This document shows positions 17,960 through 23,038 of a stretch of DNA of 23,038 bases, piece by piece (position 1 is the first letter of the stretch; each line of letters begins with the position of its first letter). Position numbers and translations under genes: made by a program. The notes beneath the pieces are model-generated. The model searched no databases. It was not told the origin of the DNA and worked only from the letters and a program-made list of their open reading frames with translations. Source of the DNA: Elysia marginata (Eukaryota > Mollusca > Gastropoda > Plakobranchidae). Location: NCBI GenBank assembly GCA_019649035.1, contig BMAT01009283.1, forward strand, positions 47,652 through 70,689, read 5' to 3'.

Positions 17960-20900
17960 TGTAGTAAAATAGCACATGTCAAAACATGCTTTCTCAGTTT
18001 TTAGAACTGTTCGCCTTACTATTGAACTTATGATACACAGTCATTTTTAATTAATGTCCAATTTCCAACTATAGAGAGGCTGTACAACTGTATATTAAGA
18101 CGAGTGTAGTAAGGCCCGACCGGCTTGAGCAGAGCAGAGCAAATCAGAGAAATTTTTGACTGAGTACAAGTTTACCCTAAAGGCAACATTAAAGTATAAT
18201 TTTGAGAAAAATAGAGCGATGGGCAAAACTGAATACAAAACAAAGAAACGAAGGAAAATTGGATTATTTAATGGGGCGGAGATAAGAGGTAAAGGCAATA
18301 AATTGAAAGCTTTTGTTTACTTACATTTTTCAGCTATGAAAATATGATTCATCTAAATTTGCCATGAAAGCTGCTTTTACCACAACAGTTTCATATCTTA
18401 TAAAGTACCATCTCTTCAAAAGCTACTCAACTTTTTCCAATATTTTATAAAGACAGCTGATTGGACTTGAGGTTGGGCACAAGTGCCTTGACCTGAAAAT
18501 ACTCCCATTCTTTATGTGAAAGTCAGAAGGTCAGAGTTGTAAAAAGATGTTCTTGCATTCACAAAAGGCATGAATAGAAATAGAGTGTGGCTTTATCAGT
18601 GGAAAGCTCATAATTCAAAATCTCTTGGTAATAGACAAAAACTTCGAGATAGGGCGCTTACTATTAGCACCTACATGTATCTTTCCCATCCGACCTTTGC
18701 TTGTAGATACACAGGAATTAATTGACTCAAAGACTTCTCTATCATTATCTTTGACCAGTGAGTGTTTGTCCTTCGCCTTACGTCCTTTAAAGAAGTCAAG
18801 TTGCATACGAGAAAAAAATCCTTTCATATGCCACAATTTGAACATCGCATTTAAGAGAATAGAGCCTCATTAACTGCAAACTAAGAGATAAAATCTAACA
18901 AAGCCAAAGACGAAAAATCGTAAAAGGAAACATCCTCCCCTCAAAAAAATTATCGAATGATCAGACTTCGATTATTAAAAGCCATTCAAAGCCTTCCAGT
19001 GGGTATCTCCTTTGACAATACAATGTTTTATTTATTTATAACCCCGCGATACATACAGCGCGACAATACTAAAGCTTACAGACTCTCATGAGAATAATGT
19101 GACATTGGACACTTTAAGCTTTATCTCTGTTGTTTGCCAGCGCTATTAGTTTTCCCTCTTCTGTTGTTAAATACGAGGCCGAAACGATAGCATACCTGTG
19201 TCCTTTTCCAAAGAATTAGTAAAAATCTAAGAAGAGGCAGCTTTCAGTTTTGGTCATGTTTACAACAGATGTATTTCTGAGGAAAGATTCTGATAGAGTA
19301 AAGACGGGAAATGGAACCTTGGGTTACCAACGAACCTCACGCATTTTCAAAGCCTACCAATAGCTAGACACTGGACTCCTAAAAAAGGAAAAATAGAAGT
19401 TGGTTTACTTCGACTTGCAAAAAGACAGCTGTCTGCGATAGACCTGGCAATAAGAAACTGTGAGGAAAAAAAAACGTTGCCTTATTTTCTTGGAATACTT
19501 TCTTATCCCCTTACCTCTCCAGAGCTGACCACCATTCAGAAAGCCAGCGCTGGACAACGCATTTAGCATTCATATCACGTAAACCAATTACATGGAAAAG
19601 TCGGAGTAAGCCTCAATTTTGGAATCGACACTCAGAGTGAGACAAGAAGACGTCGCTTTCATTGGTCGATCTCGACTTCTACTAGACTGCGGCTGCTTCG
19701 CAAACTCTCCTGTTTGAGAACTTTTAAAAAAATAGGCTTCGTGGATCCTTTGGTTTTTTTTGTGTTTGCTTTTAGGTTTGGTTTTGTTTTCCACAGTTGA
19801 TTTACCCCTTTCAACTTTGATTTTTTTTCAAGTTTTCTTTTAATTTGTTTCGTTCCTGATTTTCGTTTCTTGTTGGGCTGGTGACTTTTTGTTCTGTTGA
19901 ACATTGTTCTGTCAAAGTGATTAAAACTTTTCAATGATTTGGTTTTGTTCCTCTGTGTCGAAGTAATTGTCTGTAAAATTTTATGGGAGTTTTAAAAGCT
20001 GTTGATGGAGAGAAAGGTGAATTGGTTGCACTGGTATTCAAAACGCAGTGGTTTTTTTTTCAAGGCTTGTAATCGTGTTCTCACTAGTTTTTGTGTGTTT
20101 AGCGAGGTCAACTTTTAACTGCAGACAAAAAGCAGCTTTTAGTTTTCTTTTTGCTTTTTTTAGGAATGTTTTATGGGATTTTACAGTCGGTGCTCTTTTA
20201 TCACTTTGGGTAGACACTGCGCGTGAAAAAAACCAGGGTAAATCATTGTGACGAGTTTTGTTGAAAATTTTGTGGACTGTATGAAAGAACTGTTTCAGCT
20301 TGGAAACATTGAAAAGGATGAATAGGACGAGATCAAGTATCTTTCAAATGTCTAAAAACTTACAATTATGGACTAACCAAAATCATGTCGAAAACAAGAA
20401 TTCATTATTGAAATAGTTTTAAACAGAAAGTTTTTTTAGATAAGGCATTCTTCGTTTCATATTCTAAGTTTTTTAAAGTTCTTTAAATAAACCGATTTTT
20501 TTTCCTAATGTCAAATTTTGGACCAAACCATCTACTCTGGTAAATGTAATCTTAGAAAAAGATTACATGAAAAAATATGTTCCCTACAAATCGTCGAGTT
20601 TGTTGTATTCATTCACACTGTACATTGCAAATAGCCTGTAGCGATTTTTTACAAGTAAACATACGACACTTGTGCAAGTAAGTCGACAGTCACAGAAATA
20701 AAACTCTATACGTAATGATATATACTATTCTCTCGAATTGCGAAAACCGAATGCAATTTCCATACTTTAGAATAGTTCTGGTTTGGGTCGTGTACAAGGA
20801 AACAAACATGACACTATGCGAAAACACGAAAGTCCTAGAGACGCTACTAATTAATCTGTTTCCCCTTTTTATACAAACATCAATGTTTATCTAATGTAAG

Positions 20901-21500
20901 ATAGTGGTCAAAGACAACATCCAAATACTCCTCCTGATGGATCACCTCTAAAAAAAACCTTGTTTTCAAAGGGTCCGCATAATATAAGTGAAAAGGATTA
21001 CTATATCACTTTACATTTTGATATGTAAAAGTGGATTCGCCGCGCTTTAGACAAGCCAAATAAAACCATAACATCATTTTGAAAACATGATATTCGTAGA
21101 AAGTTTTAGGTTTACTCCTGGAGCTTACAACATTGGGTGTGTCACCAATAAACATCAGGAACAATCAAGGACTCCATACACCCCTGAGAAACACCCCTGA
21201 CTACTGACTTGTGTTGTAAGAATATTTCAAATTGAAAACTAATACGGAAAATCTGACGCGTATAAACATAGCGTATCCATCACTCGTCATTTTCTGAAGT
21301 TTTAAAAGTGAATTTGAAACTTTTGACTGATTACAAAAGGTGGACGTCATCTTCTACCTCTCATATCTCGTTAAGTCAAAAGACTTTCTTACATCAGTTC
21401 ACAGGGGTTAGGGGAAGGGGAAATGTGTGAACTGGTAAGATAAAATAGATCTGTTCAATGAAGGCCTTTCCGGTAACGCCCAATTTCGTGTTTGTTTAGC
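17960..21500. other. Anonymous AT-rich sequence, no gene recognised
   Basis: Several 60-90 codon frames occur, none with a recognisable domain. 19740-20260 is strongly T/G-rich on the plus strand, so minus-strand frames appear Lys/Asn-rich. A short tail-like segment sits at 19027-19068 (GCGCTGTATGTATCGCGGGG then TTATAAATAAATAAA on the minus strand), possibly a retroelement 3' end. A 10-bp stem-loop lies at 20544-20568. Confidence 0.55.
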
Positions 21501-21520
21501 CCATATTACCGCATTCATTT

Positions 21521-21577
<57 letters not shown>

Positions 21578-21700
21578 CACTCCTACTCTACTACCACAAT
21601 TAACACCACCCCCACCACAACTACTTTTACTACTACTAAGATTATTTCTACTACTACTGCTACTACTGCTGCTGCTGCTACTATCACTACTATGCTTACT
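21521..21700. repeat. (CTA)n trinucleotide array with CTG and CAC variants
   Basis: About nineteen uninterrupted CTA units start near 21521. Degenerate CTC/CCA/CAC stretches follow, then renewed CTA with short CTG runs (near 21667-21678). Unit composition matches the array at 4612-4975 on the same strand. The poly-Tyr/Leu frame is a repeat translation. Confidence 0.95.
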
Positions 21701-21709
21701 GCTAAAAAA

Positions 21710-22540
21710 CTACAAAAAAAACTGAGACTGATTGTTTTGTCCCACACTTCCTTTTTTGTCTATCAAACATTTACCGGTACACATGGGCTTGATCAATATG
21801 GAATTTCCCTTGATTTTGTAAGCTAAGCATACGACTGTGTTTGAGCATGTAATAGTGGGGCTGGTAGGACGCAGATGAAATACGTAAAGCCTTTTGGTAA
21901 AAATGAGATTTTTTTAACAAACGATTTGCAAACTGTGTATCACGAAATTCTATCGACCTCGTTTGAATGTTTAACATAACTATGGACCTAGGGGAAAAAC
22001 CACTTATGGGTTTCGTGTGTTGGAAGTACATCTAGTTTGCCTTTGTGACAAATACAGCAAAATGCATACTTATTAAGTTATTAAGTATTCTGTTGAGCAT
22101 TATTAAGTTGCTAATGTACCTTAAATGTAAGGCTAAAAGATTCCTTTCTTTAAAAACTTTCACTGTTTTATAGCATTTAGGTAATATGGATTTATTCCAC
22201 TTAAATTGTGAGACGTTTCGATTGGGTAAGGGAACTAACTAAATAAATTTTTCTCATTAATTTTACTTCCCTTGGTTTTCTGGTACCTAGCAGTAGCAGT
22301 GAAGTTTGCCTCATTCGATTTTAGTCTTTACCACTTGTATCAGTTGCAGTTACTGGGACCCCTCCCCCTACCCCCTTTCTCAACCCCACTAGACTATCTA
22401 AAAATGTTTGATGTCTTTCATTTCTCTAATGCAGTCAAAGTTCCGTATCTTTCCCATGGCAGGCCTACAAACACTATTAAAAATTCAACTTATTTCCAAA
22501 GCATTACACTTTTTTTTACAGAAGGGATGTCTCTTAGGCG
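21710..22540. other. Anonymous sequence, no gene recognised
   Basis: The 86-codon minus frame at 21771-22031 and the 102-codon plus frame at 22272-22580 have no recognisable family features. The latter runs into the SINE, so its end at least is not host coding. Confidence 0.5.
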
Positions 22541-22544
22541 CTTA

Positions 22545-22735
22545 AGATCTACCATTTCACAAATTTCAAGTAATGCCTGAAGCCAGATACCTATTTTACA
22601 GATGGGTTGACTGAAAAAAACTTGAACAAATTGCTTTCCCAATGCAATGACAACATGAGTCGCGGTTAGGAACCGAACTCGCAACCATCAAATCACGAGT
22701 CTGACGGGCAAACCTCTAACCTATAAGCATCGATG
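22545..22735 (-). mobile_element. Second copy of the CORE/MIR-like tRNA-SINE (family B)
   Basis: On the minus strand: A-box-like TTATAGGTTAGAGGTTTGCCC (around 22730-22708), B-box-like GCGAGTTCGGTTCCTAACC (around 22684-22665), then TTGCATTGGGAAAGCAATT and CCATCTGTAAAATAGGTA (around 22608-22590). It aligns in the same order as the 12.2-kb copy, including TCACAAATT(T)CAAG.AATGCCTG.AGC on the plus strand (22557-22583 versus about 12317-12342). It is more diverged than the 12.2-kb copy and no target duplication was identified, so the ends are approximate. Confidence 0.78.
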
Positions 22736-22867
22736 GCGACTGCATTTGAATCTGTATGGGACATGATTGCTGCAGTTTCGTGGAAATTCCTAAATGCAAT
22801 TTTTCAAGAATTACTACATACTCGCTAGTTCGCCTTATTGTTTTATGGCTTGTGAGATGGCAGACAC

Positions 22868-22868
<1 letters not shown>

Positions 22869-22919
<51 letters not shown>

Positions 22920-22969
22920 AGAGAGAGCGAGAGAGAGACAGAGAGACAGACAGACAGACAGACAGACAA
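22869..22969. repeat. Compound microsatellite (GA)n-(G)n-(GA)n-(GACA)n
   Basis: About 20 GA units, a run of ten G residues (near 22911-22919), interrupted GA, then five to six GACA units ending at ACAAATG. The same components as the 482-676 array are present in a comparable arrangement. Confidence 0.95.
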
Positions 22970-23038
22970 ATGAATATTTACGCAGAATTCAAAACACTTG
23001 GAGTGATAGGTTGAAGATCTGCTTTTTTTATTACCTTT

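Noticed and set aside
19588..19934. Lys/Asn/Ser-rich minus frames of 68 and 91 codons
   Set aside because: They arise from a T/G-rich plus-strand composition bias; there is no domain, no codon pattern, and the two frames overlap each other.
20544..20568. Stem-loop (10-bp stem, 5-base loop) as a terminator or RNA gene
   Set aside because: Short AT-rich stems like this are expected by chance, and there is no associated gene.
21492..21725. Poly-Tyr/poly-Leu frame
   Set aside because: Translation of the (CTA)n array.
22272..22684. 102-codon plus and 64-codon minus frames
   Set aside because: Both overlap SINE family B and show no family signature elsewhere.

Overview
The window looks like AT-rich, repeat-laden non-coding DNA from a metazoan nuclear genome, most plausibly a mollusc and perhaps a gastropod. 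There are no prokaryotic-style dense genes, no operons, no rRNA and no intact tRNA gene. Instead there are long compound microsatellites, a minisatellite, decayed CR1/Jockey-type LINEs, tRNA-derived SINEs and a MITE. The mollusc guess rests on the central block of one SINE (around 10665-10760), on its AACC-type 3' tail, and on AGATCTAG-type words around 5290 and 7700-8050. These are matches from memory, not from a search. I found no intact protein-coding gene. The open reading frames over 60 codons are microsatellite translations, chance frames, or fragments of dead retrotransposons.

Layout. 1-480: anonymous. 482-676: GA/GACA compound microsatellite. 690-2820: anonymous AT-rich DNA with one weak tRNA-like stretch (about 1640-1712). 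2827-2951: a promoter-like cluster (E-box, inverted CCAAT, TATA), a well-contexted ATG and a possible splice donor. 2960-4600: anonymous. 4612-4975: CTC/CTA/CTG compound trinucleotide array. 4980-6840: anonymous. 6846-7093: 53-bp minisatellite carrying a TGACCTAGGTCA palindrome, followed by a pyrimidine/CTAT tract and a long imperfect hairpin (7253-7325). 7909-8170: a 262-bp MITE with 25-bp inverted repeats and perfect 9-bp target duplications. 9170-9482: an unidentified GC-richer block.

About 9540-13225 is one plus-strand LINE remnant. It runs from endonuclease through reverse transcriptase to the C-terminal tail and possibly the 3' end. Two unrelated minus-strand tRNA-SINEs interrupt it, at 10602-10854 (perfect 12-bp target duplication) and about 12197-12493. 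Reading across each SINE joins consecutive parts of the LINE protein, so the nesting order is clear. A second LINE of a different subfamily lies on the minus strand at about 14480-16290. It has an internal deletion that removes the front of the RT domain but leaves its YVDD motif.

16300-17730 and 17960-21500 are anonymous. Further microsatellites lie at 17736-17915, 21521-21700 and 22869-22969. Another copy of the 12.2-kb SINE family lies at about 22545-22735. The elements do not form a functional gene system. The window is a layered record of retrotransposition, DNA transposition and simple-repeat growth, and its main value is in the nested insertions and the well-bounded MITE.
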